From positions 310,001 through 374,000 of the forward strand of contig CAJSYJ010000004.1 in NCBI GenBank assembly GCA_910574205.1: a stretch of DNA of 64,000 nt. The letters run 5' to 3'. A program made the translations under genes and the position numbers. The stretch comes from Bacteroidales bacterium. Lineage in GTDB: Bacteria; Bacteroidota; Bacteroidia; Bacteroidales; Rikenellaceae. Below are positions 1 through 8,680 of this stretch, one piece after another (positions within the stretch are counted from its first letter, which is position 1; each line of letters begins with the position of its first letter). Under the pieces are notes generated by a model, which was not told the DNA's origin, searched no databases, and saw nothing but the letters and a program-made list of their open reading frames with translations.

Positions 1-239
1 CCGTCTGCGACGCGCCTTATCCCGTCTGCGACGAGTCGTATCTTATAGAGGATTCGTTCGAGTATCCAGTCATGGTCAACGGCAAACTCCGCTTCAAGCA
101 GGAGTATCCTCTCTCGACCTCTGCCGCCGATATTCAGGCCGACATCGTCAAGGCCGAGGGTACTCAGCGCTGGTTGGAGGGCCGCGCCCCGAAGAAGATC
201 ATCGTCGTGCCGGGCAAGATCATCAATATCGTCGTCTGA
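1..239 (+). CDS. leuS: Leucyl-tRNA synthetase, C-terminal end (partial)
   Basis: Only the last 78 or so codons are present; the gene runs off the left edge and the frame is open from base 3 to a TGA at 237-239. The visible protein ends with KKIIVVPGKIINIVV, the typical C-terminal beta-strand tail of bacterial LeuRS, preceded by a segment beginning MVNGKLRFK as in the tRNA-binding C-terminal domain. The enzyme charges tRNA-Leu in the cytoplasm. The catalytic HIGH and KMSKS motifs lie outside the window, so identification rests on the tail alone. A strong hairpin terminator follows 25 bp later, so this is the end of its transcript. Confidence 0.88.
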   Translation, partial: VCDAPYPVCDESYLIEDSFEYPVMVNGKLRFKQEYPLSTSAADIQADIVKAEGTQRWLEGRAPKKIIVVPGKIINIVV

Positions 240-263
240 CCTTTATAGATTTTCCTTATAGCA

Positions 264-306
264 ATTACGGGCTGCCTGCGATCGCGGACAGCCCGTAACT
301 TTTTTT
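264..306 (+). terminator. Rho-independent terminator after leuS
   Basis: A stem TTACGGGCTG ... CAGCCCGTAA with a short GC-rich inner helix is followed directly by a run of seven T. It sits 25 bp downstream of the leuS stop codon. Confidence 0.85.
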
Positions 307-983
307 AGCCGTATGACGGATGTCGGCATTTATACTATTTCGATTTGCGATAAATAAAACTTATGCAGACTCCCGCTCCGGCAGCCTGCCTGCCCGACAT
401 GTCCGAAGTCGTTGAGGATATATTTATCGTTTATCGAAACTCATGCGATTATGGAATAGGCGGTATCTTCTGAAACCTTTGCACCGTGACTATATGCGTC
501 CGTCCTGCATAATATTCCGGGAGCGTATGCACGTCTCCAAGCCCAATCCTGGCAAACACTGATTGCATTCGGTCCCACCCGGGCAGAAACGGTATTTGGA
601 TTCGGACTCTACCCCGGACATACGGTATTTGCATTCTTACTCCACCGGAGCGCGCAATGCGTGCGACCGAAGTCCCCCTCCCAAGGAGGGGGATTAGGGG
701 GTTGGTAAAAATTGTATAACGGCGCGAGCCGTCATAACAGCTGTAATAATTGCAATGCCCCCCCCCGGGTGGTGTAAAACGAGCCCGAGTAAACCGAGAT
801 TCTCTCTTAGAGCGGCGCGAGCTGTTGTAACAGCCGTAATACATGCAAAGCACCCGGGCGGCGTATGCGCGATCCCGGGCAATCCGCGATACTCTCCTGC
901 ATCGGCGCAGTCGCAACTACGGCCGGCTTGTTCGAGAACATCCGGCCGTAGGTGGTGTGCGTTTGCCTGTCGTCTGCTGCGTC
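307..983. other. Gene-free stretch with degenerate repeats
   Basis: No convincing gene on either strand. The left half (307-640) shows nothing recognisable except two loosely similar segments sharing ACGGTATTTG (about 590 and 630). The right half holds an inverted copy of the repeat family described at 23929-24993 and two mutually similar segments (about 721-776 and 802-870), both running from GGCGCGAGC through TAACAGC and GTAATA to CCCGGGYGG. A run of nine C occurs at 758-766. Open frames here use unbiased codons and cross the repeats. Confidence 0.6.
675..870 (-). repeat. Intergenic repeat family copy, inverted orientation
   Basis: The segment CCCTCCCAAGGAGGGGG followed within 40 bp by TTGTATAACGGCGCGAGCCGT is the reverse-strand version of the ACGGCTTACGCCGTTATACAA ... 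CCCTCCCTCGGGAGGG core found at 23929-24993 and 37616-37965. A second diverged half-copy follows at 802-870. This is inferred by eye from the shared palindromic blocks; percent identity was not computed. Confidence 0.55.
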
Positions 984-2012
984 TTAATAATTCTCAATTA
1001 CCGTCTCCAAATGCTTTTTCCAGATCAGGGCGGCGCCGCCGAGTATGGCTACGTTCTTGTCCTGTATGCCGCTCAGAAGCAGCTTTACCTTGCCTTTGAA
1101 TACGGTCATCATGTTCTCCTCCATGTAGCGGAAGGTCGGTTTGAGGATGAAGTCGCCCGAGTAGGCCAGACCGCCGAAGAGGATGAACGCCTCGGGCGAG
1201 GTTATGGCCATAAGGTCGGCCAGTGCCGCGCCGAGCGTGCGTCCCGTGCGCTCGAAAGCCTCCAAGGCTATGGGGTCGTTCTTGGCTGCCGCCTCCGACA
1301 GCATCTTGGCCTCGAACTTCTCGTAGGGTATGCCGCGCAGCTCGCTCTCGCATGTCATCGTTGACATCAGCTCGAATGCCGTGCGCTTGATGCCCGTGGC
1401 CGATACGTATGTTTCAAGACAGCCGCGGCGTCCGCAGCCGCACTGGCGGCCGGTCTGCCGGCTGTCGACGGCAACATGGCCGAACTCTCCGGCGAAGCCG
1501 TCGTGTCCGTATATCATCTCGCCGTTGCTGACGATGCCCGAGCCGAGTCCCGTGCCCAGCGTAATCATCACGAAGTCCTTCATGCCGCGTGCGTTGCCGA
1601 ATACCATTTCGCCTATGGCGGCGGCGTTCGCGTCGTTGGTAACCATTATCTTGACGCCGGGGAAGTGCTTCGACATGTCGGCGACAAATTCGAATGTGCG
1701 GATCTTGTCGGGGCGAGGGTCGTTGACATCCTCGAAGCGCCAGAGGTTGGCCGGCGTCTCGATCTTGCCCGTATGGATGTTGGCGTTGGGTGCGCCGACG
1801 CCGATGCCGATCAGCTCGCAGTCCTCCCGCGTGGCTATCAGCTCCTTCATGGCTGAGGCCAGAGCCTCGACGTAGGGTTTGTAGTCGTCGTAGAATTTGT
1901 ATTTGTCGGTAGATATTTTACTCTCGGCGATCACGTTGCCGTCCTCGTCGACCAGACCGAAAGCCGTATTGGTACCGCCTATGTCGATACCCATTGCGAG
2001 TTTTTTCATCAT
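984..2012 (-). CDS. ROK-family sugar kinase (glucokinase-like)
   Basis: A 342-residue ROK protein that phosphorylates a hexose such as glucose or N-acetylglucosamine with ATP in the cytoplasm. The N-terminus MGIDIGGTNTAFGLVD is the phosphate-1 ATP-binding motif, LGTGLGSGIV is the second glycine-rich loop, and the ROK zinc motif CGCGRRGCLE lies near the middle, after an EFGHVAVD segment carrying the zinc-binding His. Length is slightly above a usual glucokinase (about 320). Two tandem Met codons open the frame; either could start. It has its own promoter (-7 box at 2042-2049) and is transcribed divergently from the prenyl synthase gene. Substrate cannot be told from sequence alone. Confidence 0.85.
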   Translation of the reverse strand: MMKKLAMGIDIGGTNTAFGLVDEDGNVIAESKISTDKYKFYDDYKPYVEALASAMKELIATREDCELIGIGVGAPNANIHTGKIETPANLWRFEDVNDPRPDKIRTFEFVADMSKHFPGVKIMVTNDANAAAIGEMVFGNARGMKDFVMITLGTGLGSGIVSNGEMIYGHDGFAGEFGHVAVDSRQTGRQCGCGRRGCLETYVSATGIKRTAFELMSTMTCESELRGIPYEKFEAKMLSEAAAKNDPIALEAFERTGRTLGAALADLMAITSPEAFILFGGLAYSGDFILKPTFRYMEENMMTVFKGKVKLLLSGIQDKNVAILGGAALIWKKHLETVIENY

Positions 2013-2041
2013 CGTAGTTTTAGCTGTTTGTTAAATCTGGT

Positions 2042-2049
2042 CAAAGTTA
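2042..2049 (-). promoter_or_regulatory. -7 promoter box for the ROK kinase
   Basis: Reading the minus strand gives TAACTTTG, a match to Bacteroidetes TAnnTTTG, 30 nt upstream of the kinase start, with an ATTGC element about 25 nt farther upstream as a candidate -33 box. It is back-to-back with the + strand promoter at 2083. Confidence 0.6.
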
Positions 2050-2082
2050 GCGAAATAATTTCTATTTATGCAATTTTTTTGC

Positions 2083-2090
2083 TACTTTTG
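2083..2090 (+). promoter_or_regulatory. -7 promoter box for the prenyl synthase operon
   Basis: TACTTTTG matches TAnnTTTG and lies 38 nt before the ATG at 2129. It heads a tightly packed + strand gene run. Confidence 0.6.
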
Positions 2091-2128
2091 AACCGATAAC
2101 GAATTTGTCCCGAGGGGACTGAAAGCCC

Positions 2129-3103
2129 ATGCTTTACACGAACGAACAAATGCTCGACCTTTTCGAAGGTTACCTTTCTCAGGCGGAGACTCCGGCCGAG
2201 CCGGAGCTGCTCTACTCTCCCATAGTATACTCCATGTCGGGCGGCGGCAAGCGTCTGCGCCCGCTGCTGCTGCTGCTGACGGCACAGGCCTTCGGCGGCG
2301 ATGCGTCGGCGGTTATGCCCGCGGCCGTGGCCGTCGAGGTATTCCACAACTTCACGCTGCTGCACGACGATATAATGGACAACGCCGACATGCGTCGCGG
2401 CAAGCCCTCGGTCTACAAGCGCTGGGGCGCCAACGTGGCCATACTCTCGGGCGACGCTATGATGATCTGCGCCTATAAGACGCTCTCGAAGATAAGTCCC
2501 GACAAGCTGCCGCGCGTGGTGGATATGTTCAGCTCCATGGCCTTGCAGGTGTGCGAGGGACAGCAGTACGACATGGACTTCGAGAAGAAGCGCAAGGTGT
2601 CGGTGGTGGACTACATACAGATGATCGAGAGCAAGACATCGGCGCTGCTGTCGGGCGCCGCGACCATAGGCGCCGTGCTGGCCGATGCCGGCGAGGAGGA
2701 TGTCAGACGCATACACCGTTTCGCCACCGAGCTGGGTCTGGCGTTCCAGTTGCAGGACGACCTGCTCGACAGCTACGGCGACGTGATGCTGGGCAAGAAG
2801 ATCGGCGGCGACATATTGGAGGGCAAGCAGACCTACCTTATGGTGCAGGCGATGAGCCTGGCCTCGGAGCCGCAGCGCGAGATACTGCGCACGACGCACT
2901 CGGACGCCTCGCTTACCGACGGCGAGAAGATAGAGCGCGTGCGCGCCGTCTACGACTCGCTGGGCGTGGCGCGCATGACCGAGCAGCAGATATCGCTGCG
3001 GTTCGAGCGCGCGTTGGGTGTGCTTGATACGCTGTCGATCGGGGCCGACAGACGCGAGCCGCTGGCCGAGTTCGCCCGCAACCTTATGGGACGCAAGAGA
3101 TAG
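2129..3103 (+). CDS. Polyprenyl (all-trans) diphosphate synthase
   Basis: A 324-residue class I prenyltransferase that condenses isopentenyl diphosphate units onto an allylic diphosphate. Both aspartate-rich Mg-binding motifs are seen: DDIMD at residues 80-84 (within LLHDDIMDNADMRRG) and DDLLD at 210-214. The substrate-binding GGGKRLRP loop is at about 38-45. Chain length is not readable here; in a futalosine-pathway organism it could make the menaquinone side chain, which fits the mqnB and mqnD genes a few kilobases downstream, but that is inference. The stop codon abuts the ATG of the U32 gene, so the two are cotranscribed. Confidence 0.9.
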   Translation: MLYTNEQMLDLFEGYLSQAETPAEPELLYSPIVYSMSGGGKRLRPLLLLLTAQAFGGDASAVMPAAVAVEVFHNFTLLHDDIMDNADMRRGKPSVYKRWGANVAILSGDAMMICAYKTLSKISPDKLPRVVDMFSSMALQVCEGQQYDMDFEKKRKVSVVDYIQMIESKTSALLSGAATIGAVLADAGEEDVRRIHRFATELGLAFQLQDDLLDSYGDVMLGKKIGGDILEGKQTYLMVQAMSLASEPQREILRTTHSDASLTDGEKIERVRAVYDSLGVARMTEQQISLRFERALGVLDTLSIGADRREPLAEFARNLMGRKR

Positions 3104-4342
3104 ATGAGACGCAGCGATATAGAGATCATGGCGCCGGTCGGCTCTTACGAGTCGCTGCACGCCGCCATTGCCGCCGGAGCGGACTCGGTCTACTTCGGCG
3201 TCGAGCAGCTCAATATGCGGGCCGCCTCGTCGGTCAACTTCACTCTCGACGACCTGCACGAGATAGTGTCGGTGGCGCATGCCGCCGGCGTTAAGACCTA
3301 CCTTACGGTCAACATAGTCATCTACGACGACGAGCTGGCGACGATGCAGAGCATCATCGACTGTGCCCGCCGCGAGGGCGTCGATGCCATAATAGCCGCC
3401 GACATGGCCGCCGTGCTCTATGCCCGGCGCGTGGGCATGGAGGTGCATATGTCCACCCAGAGCAACGTATCGAATACCGAGGCGGTAAAGTTCTTCTCGC
3501 AGTGGGCCGACGTCATGGTGCTGGCGCGCGAGCTGACGCTCGAACAGATATCGCGCATATCGCGCGAGATAGATGAAAACGACATCTGCGGCCCGTCGGG
3601 TGAGCGGGTGCGTATCGAGATGTTCGCTCACGGCGCGATGTGCATGTCGATCTCGGGGCGGTGCTATCTGAGCGAACACGAGTCGCACAACTCGGCCAAC
3701 CGGGGCGCCTGCCGCCAGATATGCCGCCGCAAGTATACCATAGCCGACAAGGATACGGGGCAGATGCTCGATATCGACGGGCAGTATGTCCTCTCGCCCA
3801 AGGATCTGTGCACGATAGACTTCCTCGACCGCTTCCTCGACGCCGGCGTCAGGGTGTTGAAGATCGAGGGGCGCGCCAGAGGCGGCGAATATGTCAAGCG
3901 CACGGTCGAGTGCTATAACGAGGCGCTCCTTATGATCGAGCGCGGCGAGTATGATCCCGAATCGGCCGCTGCGCTGAAAGAGCGTCTTGCGACGGTCTTC
4001 AACCGCGAGTTCTGGGGCGGCTACTATGCCGGTGCCGCTGCGGTCGAACACAGCCTGCGCTACGGCTCGTCGGCGACGCTGAAAAAGGTGTATATGGGTC
4101 GCGTCACCAACTACTTCAAGCGCATAGGCGTGGCCGAGGTGCAGGTCGAGGCTTGCGAGGTGGACGAGGGCGACCGTCTGCTCTTTATGGGCGGGAAGAC
4201 GGGTGTCGTGGAGCAGCGTGCCGAGGGTATGCTGCGCGACGAGAAGCCGGCCGTCCGCGCCGTGCAGGGCGATTGCATTTCGTTGAGGACCGCGGGCGAG
4301 GTGCGCCGCGGCGACAAGGTATACAAGGAGGTCGAGAGATGA
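3104..4342 (+). CDS. U32-family peptidase-like protein (TrhP/RlhA type)
   Basis: A 412-residue U32 protein. The N-terminus EIMAPVGSYESLHAAIAAGA and DSVYFGVE are the family's TIM-barrel-like start, and the signature HGAMCMSISGRCYLS plus the cysteine pattern RGACRQICRRKY match the iron-sulfur-binding cysteines of RNA-hydroxylating members (TrhP for tRNA 5-hydroxyuridine, RlhA for 23S rRNA). Members were long called collagenases; RNA hydroxylation is the better supported role, though which target applies here is unknown. The start codon follows the upstream stop without a gap and the stop overlaps the next start (ATGA), so translation is probably coupled across the operon. Confidence 0.85.
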   Translation: MRRSDIEIMAPVGSYESLHAAIAAGADSVYFGVEQLNMRAASSVNFTLDDLHEIVSVAHAAGVKTYLTVNIVIYDDELATMQSIIDCARREGVDAIIAADMAAVLYARRVGMEVHMSTQSNVSNTEAVKFFSQWADVMVLARELTLEQISRISREIDENDICGPSGERVRIEMFAHGAMCMSISGRCYLSEHESHNSANRGACRQICRRKYTIADKDTGQMLDIDGQYVLSPKDLCTIDFLDRFLDAGVRVLKIEGRARGGEYVKRTVECYNEALLMIERGEYDPESAAALKERLATVFNREFWGGYYAGAAAVEHSLRYGSSATLKKVYMGRVTNYFKRIGVAEVQVEACEVDEGDRLLFMGGKTGVVEQRAEGMLRDEKPAVRAVQGDCISLRTAGEVRRGDKVYKEVER

Positions 4343-5034
4343 AGCGGCTCGCGTCATTGCTCGTGTCGATGACGGCGGCTGCGGCGGCTGCGGCGCAGCA
4401 TATCCCCGAGGAGTGTCTGCGTGCGTGCGACTCGCTGGGCGAGGGGTGCCGGCAGGCGCTGGTGGTGCTGGCGGGCGAGGGGTGCGACTGCGATATATTC
4501 TTCATGCGGCGCGACGGGCAGTGGCGGTGCATGAGCCAGGTGCGCGGCGCGACGGGGCGCAGCGGCGTCATAGACGCCCGGCTCAAACGCGAGGGCGACG
4601 GCGCTACCCCTGCGGGCGTCTATCCTCTCAGGCGCGGACTGTGGCGCGAGGCCGATGTCGGGACGCTGTTCCCGATGGAGATATACGACGAGCGATACCT
4701 TTGGGTCGACGATCCGGAGTCGGAGATGTACAATACGCTGCTGCGCGATGCCGGCGACCAGTGGAGCGGCCGCGGCGAGCGTCTGTCGCAGGTAGGCGAG
4801 CCGTACCGCTATATCGTGGTGGTGGAGTATAATACCGACCCCGTGGCAGGAGGTGCCGGCAGCGCGATATTCGTGCATGCGTGGCGCGACGAGGGACGAC
4901 CGACGGCGGGCTGCGTGGCCATGCCGGCCGATGACATGCGGCGGCTCGTGGAGTGGCTCGACCCCTCGCTCAGGCCGCATATCGTCATAACGAGATACGA
5001 TGACAACGTTAAAACATATAACCATGTTCAGTAA
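4339..5034 (+). CDS. YkuD-like L,D-transpeptidase domain protein, exported
   Basis: A 231-residue protein with an alanine-rich signal peptide (MKRLASLLVSMTAAAAAAAQ) and a murein L,D-transpeptidase-like domain. The candidate catalytic segment runs from His180 (FVHAW) to Cys192 (TAGCVAMP), a shorter spacing than the usual HG-x14-S-x-GC motif, so it belongs to a divergent branch. The line GVYPLRRG near residue 95 resembles the substrate-proximal TPxGxY segment (here ATPAGVY). It would act on peptidoglycan in the periplasm. The ATG overlaps the upstream stop by 4 bp and the 3' end overlaps the next gene by 11 bp. Confidence 0.75.
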   Translation: MKRLASLLVSMTAAAAAAAQHIPEECLRACDSLGEGCRQALVVLAGEGCDCDIFFMRRDGQWRCMSQVRGATGRSGVIDARLKREGDGATPAGVYPLRRGLWREADVGTLFPMEIYDERYLWVDDPESEMYNTLLRDAGDQWSGRGERLSQVGEPYRYIVVVEYNTDPVAGGAGSAIFVHAWRDEGRPTAGCVAMPADDMRRLVEWLDPSLRPHIVITRYDDNVKTYNHVQ

Positions 5035-6415
5035 ACAGACCTATATCGCACGGCGCGCCGAGTTGCGCCGCCGTATCGGCAGCGGCCTTATCCTGCTGCC
5101 CGGCAATGCCAATACGCCGAACAACTATCCCAACAACGCATACTACTTCCGTCAGGACTCGACGTTCCGCTACTTCTTCGGCCTTAACGTGCCGTCGGTA
5201 GCGGGTGTGATCGATGCCGACTCGGGCGAGGAGATGCTCTTCGGCGACGACTTCACGGTCGAGGATATCATATGGACGGGACCGCAGCCCACGCTGCGCG
5301 AAATGGCCGCCGAGGCGGGCGTGCAGAAGACGCATGCCATGAAGGAGCTGGCCGGCGTGCTGCGTGCGGCCATAGCGCTGAACCGCACGGTGCACTATCT
5401 GCCGCCATATCGCGGCGAGACGAAGATAATGCTCTCCGAGCTGCTGGGCATACGGCTGTCGATGCTGCACGAGCGCAAGTCGCTCGATCTGATGTTCGCC
5501 GTGGCGGAGATGCGCGAGCGCAAGAGCGCCGAGGAGATCGAGGCCTTGGAGCGCGCCTTCCAAATAGGCTACCGCATGCACACCACGGCCATGAAGATGT
5601 GCCGTGCGGGCGTGGTCGAGCGCGAGATAGCCGGCGCGATCGAGGGCATCGCCAAGTCTTACGGTCAGGGCGTGTCGTTCCCGTCGATCGTCTCGCAGCA
5701 CGGCGAGACGCTGCACAATCTCAACTGCGACGGCGTGCTGACCGACGGCCGTCTGCTGCTGGTCGATGCCGGCGGCGAGTCGGTCGAGGGTTACTGCTCG
5801 GACCATACGCGTACTTATCCCGTCAGCGGCCGCTTTACCGAGCGCCAGAGAGAGATATACGAGATCGCCCTCGGCGCCCACGACGGCATGCTCGACATCG
5901 TAAAGCCTGGCATGATGTATCGCGACATACACCGCGCCTGCTACTTGTCGCTGGCCGAGGGGCTCCGACAGGCGGGTCTGATACGCTCGTCGGCCGAGAC
6001 GGCCGTCGATGCCGGTGCCATGTATCTCTTCATGCCTCACGGCCTGGCGCACGGCATGGGCATGGACGTGCACGATCTGGAAAACATAGGCGAGCGTTCG
6101 TTCGACTTCTCGACGATCAGCGAGCGTGCCGAGCGTTCGGCCACCTGCATCTACCGCTCTGCATGGCGCGTCGGGGAGGGCACGGTAATGTCGGACGAAC
6201 CGGGCATATACTTCATTCCGGCGCTTATCGACAAGAGCCGCGCCGAGGGACTCTACAAGGGTATAGTAGACTACGATGCGCTCGACGCCTACCGCGATTT
6301 CGGCGGCATCCGCATCGAGGACGACATACTGGTCACGGCGGACGGCTGCCGCTTCATAGGCGACAAGCTGCTGCCCGTGACGGTCGACGAGTTGGAGGCG
6401 GTAGTAGGCAAATAA
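5024..6415 (+). CDS. Aminopeptidase P family protein (Xaa-Pro aminopeptidase, M24)
   Basis: A 463-residue metallopeptidase that removes an N-terminal residue preceding proline. An N-terminal domain opening MFSKQTYIARRAELRRRIG is followed by the pita-bread catalytic domain with all five metal ligands visible: the two Asp of VDAGGES...YCSDHTRTYP, His in PHGLAHGMGMDVHD, Glu in MSDEPGIYF and Glu in GIRIEDDIL. The start at 5024 is preferred because homologues open with MF(S/A)K; an in-frame ATG at 5000 would add eight residues. It overlaps the transpeptidase gene and ends 4 bp before mqnB. Confidence 0.92.
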   Translation: MFSKQTYIARRAELRRRIGSGLILLPGNANTPNNYPNNAYYFRQDSTFRYFFGLNVPSVAGVIDADSGEEMLFGDDFTVEDIIWTGPQPTLREMAAEAGVQKTHAMKELAGVLRAAIALNRTVHYLPPYRGETKIMLSELLGIRLSMLHERKSLDLMFAVAEMRERKSAEEIEALERAFQIGYRMHTTAMKMCRAGVVEREIAGAIEGIAKSYGQGVSFPSIVSQHGETLHNLNCDGVLTDGRLLLVDAGGESVEGYCSDHTRTYPVSGRFTERQREIYEIALGAHDGMLDIVKPGMMYRDIHRACYLSLAEGLRQAGLIRSSAETAVDAGAMYLFMPHGLAHGMGMDVHDLENIGERSFDFSTISERAERSATCIYRSAWRVGEGTVMSDEPGIYFIPALIDKSRAEGLYKGIVDYDALDAYRDFGGIRIEDDILVTADGCRFIGDKLLPVTVDELEAVVGK

Positions 6416-6419
6416 ACAT

Positions 6420-6941
6420 ATGGCCAGCGGGACGATCATACTCTTTCCCACCGAAATGGAGGCTGCGCCGCTGCGCCGTCTCAGACCCGATGCCCGGATC
6501 GCGATATGCGGTGTGGGCATGGCAGCCTGTGCCGCCGCCGTGGCGGCGCTGCTGCCGCAACTCGACTGCGGGCAGAGGCTGATCCTTGCGGGCATAGCGG
6601 GCGCCTACGGCGAGCGTGCGGCCGTCGGCGAGGCGGTCGAGGTCGTATGCGAGCGCACGGCCGAGCTGCCCGGGCGCTTCGTCGGCGAGTACAGGCCGAC
6701 GGGCGTCGCCACCGGACTGCGGGGCGTTGCGTCGAATACGGTGCACGGCCACGGCTGCGAGGCGGGCGAGGCTTCGATAGAGAATATGGAGGGCGCGGCC
6801 TTCTTCGCCGTGTGCCGGGCGGCCGGGGTCTGCTGTGCGGAGATACGCGCTGTGTCGAACCGTGTCGGCGACGACTTTTCGCTCTGGCGCATCGACGAGG
6901 CTCTGGCGGCATTGACCGCCGCGCTGGCCGATACGATTTGA
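6420..6941 (+). CDS. mqnB: Futalosine hydrolase
   Basis: A 173-residue nucleoside-phosphorylase-fold enzyme that cleaves futalosine (or aminofutalosine) in the futalosine route to menaquinone. The family features are ILFPTEMEAAPL at the N-terminus, GIAGAYGE in the middle and the nucleoside-binding SIENMEGAAFFAVC, followed by RAVSNRVGDD. It is somewhat shorter than many MqnB proteins (about 200-230), with the central region trimmed. Assignment is strengthened by mqnD 240 bp downstream and the mqnE domain at 40351; a more general 5'-methylthioadenosine-type nucleosidase is less likely. Confidence 0.85.
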   Translation: MASGTIILFPTEMEAAPLRRLRPDARIAICGVGMAACAAAVAALLPQLDCGQRLILAGIAGAYGERAAVGEAVEVVCERTAELPGRFVGEYRPTGVATGLRGVASNTVHGHGCEAGEASIENMEGAAFFAVCRAAGVCCAEIRAVSNRVGDDFSLWRIDEALAALTAALADTI

Positions 6942-6964
6942 GATATAATAAAAAATATTCGACT

Positions 6965-7174
6965 ATGGATAGCAAAAAACTTTTCTGGCTCTATCTCGGA
7001 GGCGTCGTGCTGGCCGTGGTGTGCCTGTGGTTGGTATGGCATTTTTTCAGCGATCAGATTCTCTGGGCACTGGGTTGGCTGGTGGTATTCGGTCTGGTGT
7101 TCGGTGCCGGCTGGGTGCTGGGACGTTTCGGCCGTCGCAAGGCCGACGCGCAGCAGGCGGCCAGAAAGCGGTAG
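6965..7174 (+). CDS. Small two-helix membrane protein
   Basis: A 69-residue protein with two predicted transmembrane helices: about residues 7-25 (LYLGGVVLAVVCLWLVW) and 32-52 (ALGWLVVFGLVFGAGWVLG), then a basic C-terminal tail. It lies 23 bp after mqnB and 9 bp before mqnD, in the same orientation, so it is cotranscribed. No known family is recognised. Codon use matches its neighbours, and the position inside a menaquinone gene pair suggests a membrane-associated helper role, but that is only context. Confidence 0.7.
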   Translation: MDSKKLFWLYLGGVVLAVVCLWLVWHFFSDQILWALGWLVVFGLVFGAGWVLGRFGRRKADAQQAARKR

Positions 7175-7183
7175 CGTATCGTT

Positions 7184-7972
7184 ATGGATAGCAACTGCTT
7201 GAAACTCCGCATATCGCCTTGTCCCAACGACACCTTCATGTTCGATGCGATGATCCATTCGCGCATCGATACCGAGGGACTGTCGTTCGACGTGGAGTTT
7301 TACGACATAGAGGAGCTCAATGCCGGCGCTCTGGCCGGCGGGTGCGACGTAACGAAGATCAGCACGGCGCTGCTGCCTGCGCTCGGCTCGCGTTACGAGC
7401 TGCTCGACAGCGGCTCGGCGCTGGGACGCGGCAACGGCCCGCTCATGGTGCGCCGCAAGGGCGACACCGCACCGATAAGACGTATCGCCGTGCCGGGGCT
7501 GCATACGACGGCCGATGCGCTCGTCGGACGTCTGTTCCCCGAGATCGGCGAGCGCGTGCCGATGCTCTTCTGCGATATTGCCGCGGCCGTCGAGCGGGGA
7601 GAGTTCGATGCCGGGGTGTTGATCCACGAGGGGCGTTTCGTATATGCGCGCCGCAATCTCGATCTGGTGGCCGATCTGGGGCAGGAGTGGGAGCGCCGCA
7701 CGGGGCTGCCGCTGCCGCTGGGCTCGATCGTCGCCTCGACGTCGCTCAGCGGCGATATGCGCCGGCGTATAGAGCGCGTTCTCGCCCGCAGCATCGAGTA
7801 TGCGTTTGGGCATCCGGCCGCCTCGCGCGAGTTCGTCCGCGAACATGCCCAAGAGCTCGACGACGATGTAATAGACCGACACATAGCTCTGTTCGTCAAC
7901 GACTTCTCGGTATCGCTCTCGCAGCAGGGACGGCGTGCCGTCGAGGCTCTTACGGGCATGAAATGTGTTTGA
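7184..7972 (+). CDS. mqnD: 1,4-dihydroxy-6-naphthoate synthase
   Basis: A 262-residue periplasmic-binding-protein-fold enzyme that converts cyclic dehypoxanthine futalosine into 1,4-dihydroxy-6-naphthoate, a late step before prenylation in the futalosine menaquinone pathway. Diagnostic segments are LRISPCPNDTFMFDAM at the N-terminus, DVTKISTALLP, and the GNGPLMVRR loop; a conserved HEGRF occurs at about residue 148. Length is normal for MqnD. It is the last clear menaquinone gene of the run that begins with mqnB; mqnA and mqnC are not in the window. Confidence 0.92.
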   Translation: MDSNCLKLRISPCPNDTFMFDAMIHSRIDTEGLSFDVEFYDIEELNAGALAGGCDVTKISTALLPALGSRYELLDSGSALGRGNGPLMVRRKGDTAPIRRIAVPGLHTTADALVGRLFPEIGERVPMLFCDIAAAVERGEFDAGVLIHEGRFVYARRNLDLVADLGQEWERRTGLPLPLGSIVASTSLSGDMRRRIERVLARSIEYAFGHPAASREFVREHAQELDDDVIDRHIALFVNDFSVSLSQQGRRAVEALTGMKCV

Positions 7973-8012
7973 GCGGAGTCAAAACACGTATGACAGCTAA
8001 AAATGTTTTGCT

Positions 8013-8549
8013 ATGAAGAAGATGATTGTCTGTTTTGCTGCGGCGGGAGCGATTATGGCTGCCTGCGGCGGTGCGAAGGAGAGGACTGCCGTCGTCGCGG
8101 ACGACGCTGCGGTTGTCGAGTTTAGGGATTTCGGCGCCGAGCCGACCGTGATAGATATCGAGCGGTATACGCTGGCCAACGACAACTTCCGCACGGCGCT
8201 GTGGACGGGCGGCAACTTGCAGCTTACGCTGATGTCGATTCCGGCAGGCGGCCAGGTGGGGTTGGAGTGCCACGACGGCATAGACCAGTTCCTGCGCGTG
8301 GAGAGCGGCTGCGGCAGGGTAGAGATGGGGGACAGCCGCGAGCGGCTGGACTTCGTGCGCGAGGCGGGCGAGGATTTCGCGATCATCGTGCCGGCCGGCA
8401 AGTGGCACAACATTATCAATACGGGCGATGCACCTCTGAAATTATACTCGATTTACGCACCGGCCGAGCATGCGCACGGCACTGTACACCGCACCTACGA
8501 GGAGGCCATGCAGGCCGAAGCCGAGCACGGCCATGCGGTCGTGATGTAA
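8013..8549 (+). CDS. Cupin-domain lipoprotein
   Basis: A 178-residue lipoprotein with a signal peptide ending in the lipobox MAAC (Cys about residue 19) and a single cupin domain. Metal-ligand positions are plausible: GLECHDGIDQFLRVESG gives His and Glu-like ligands, and PAGKWHNIINTGD gives the C-terminal motif His. The C-terminus is His/Glu-rich (EHAHGTVH, EHGHAVVM). Cytoplasmic relatives are small cupins of unknown substrate; the lipoprotein signal here is less usual and would place it at the periplasmic face. It starts 40 bp after mqnD and may be the operon's last gene. Confidence 0.8.
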   Translation: MKKMIVCFAAAGAIMAACGGAKERTAVVADDAAVVEFRDFGAEPTVIDIERYTLANDNFRTALWTGGNLQLTLMSIPAGGQVGLECHDGIDQFLRVESGCGRVEMGDSRERLDFVREAGEDFAIIVPAGKWHNIINTGDAPLKLYSIYAPAEHAHGTVHRTYEEAMQAEAEHGHAVVM

Positions 8550-8645
8550 CGGGTGTCCGGCAACGGCGTGTCCCGAGGGCCGGTCGGCCGAATAGTGCTT
8601 TTACGATTACGGGGCTCTATGGCAAGTCCTGTATTCAGAATCTAA

Positions 8646-8680
8646 CCCCCGCCGGAGCGTATGCCGGCGGGGGCTACTAT
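8646..8680 (+). terminator. Hairpin after the cupin gene
   Basis: CCCCCGCCGG pairs perfectly with CCGGCGGGGG across an 8-nt loop, followed by a weak T-containing tract. Likely terminates the prenyl synthase-to-cupin transcript. Confidence 0.6.

Noticed and set aside
2066..4357. 763-residue frame opposite the prenyl synthase and U32 genes
   Set aside because: Shadow of two well-supported genes; composition is atypical.
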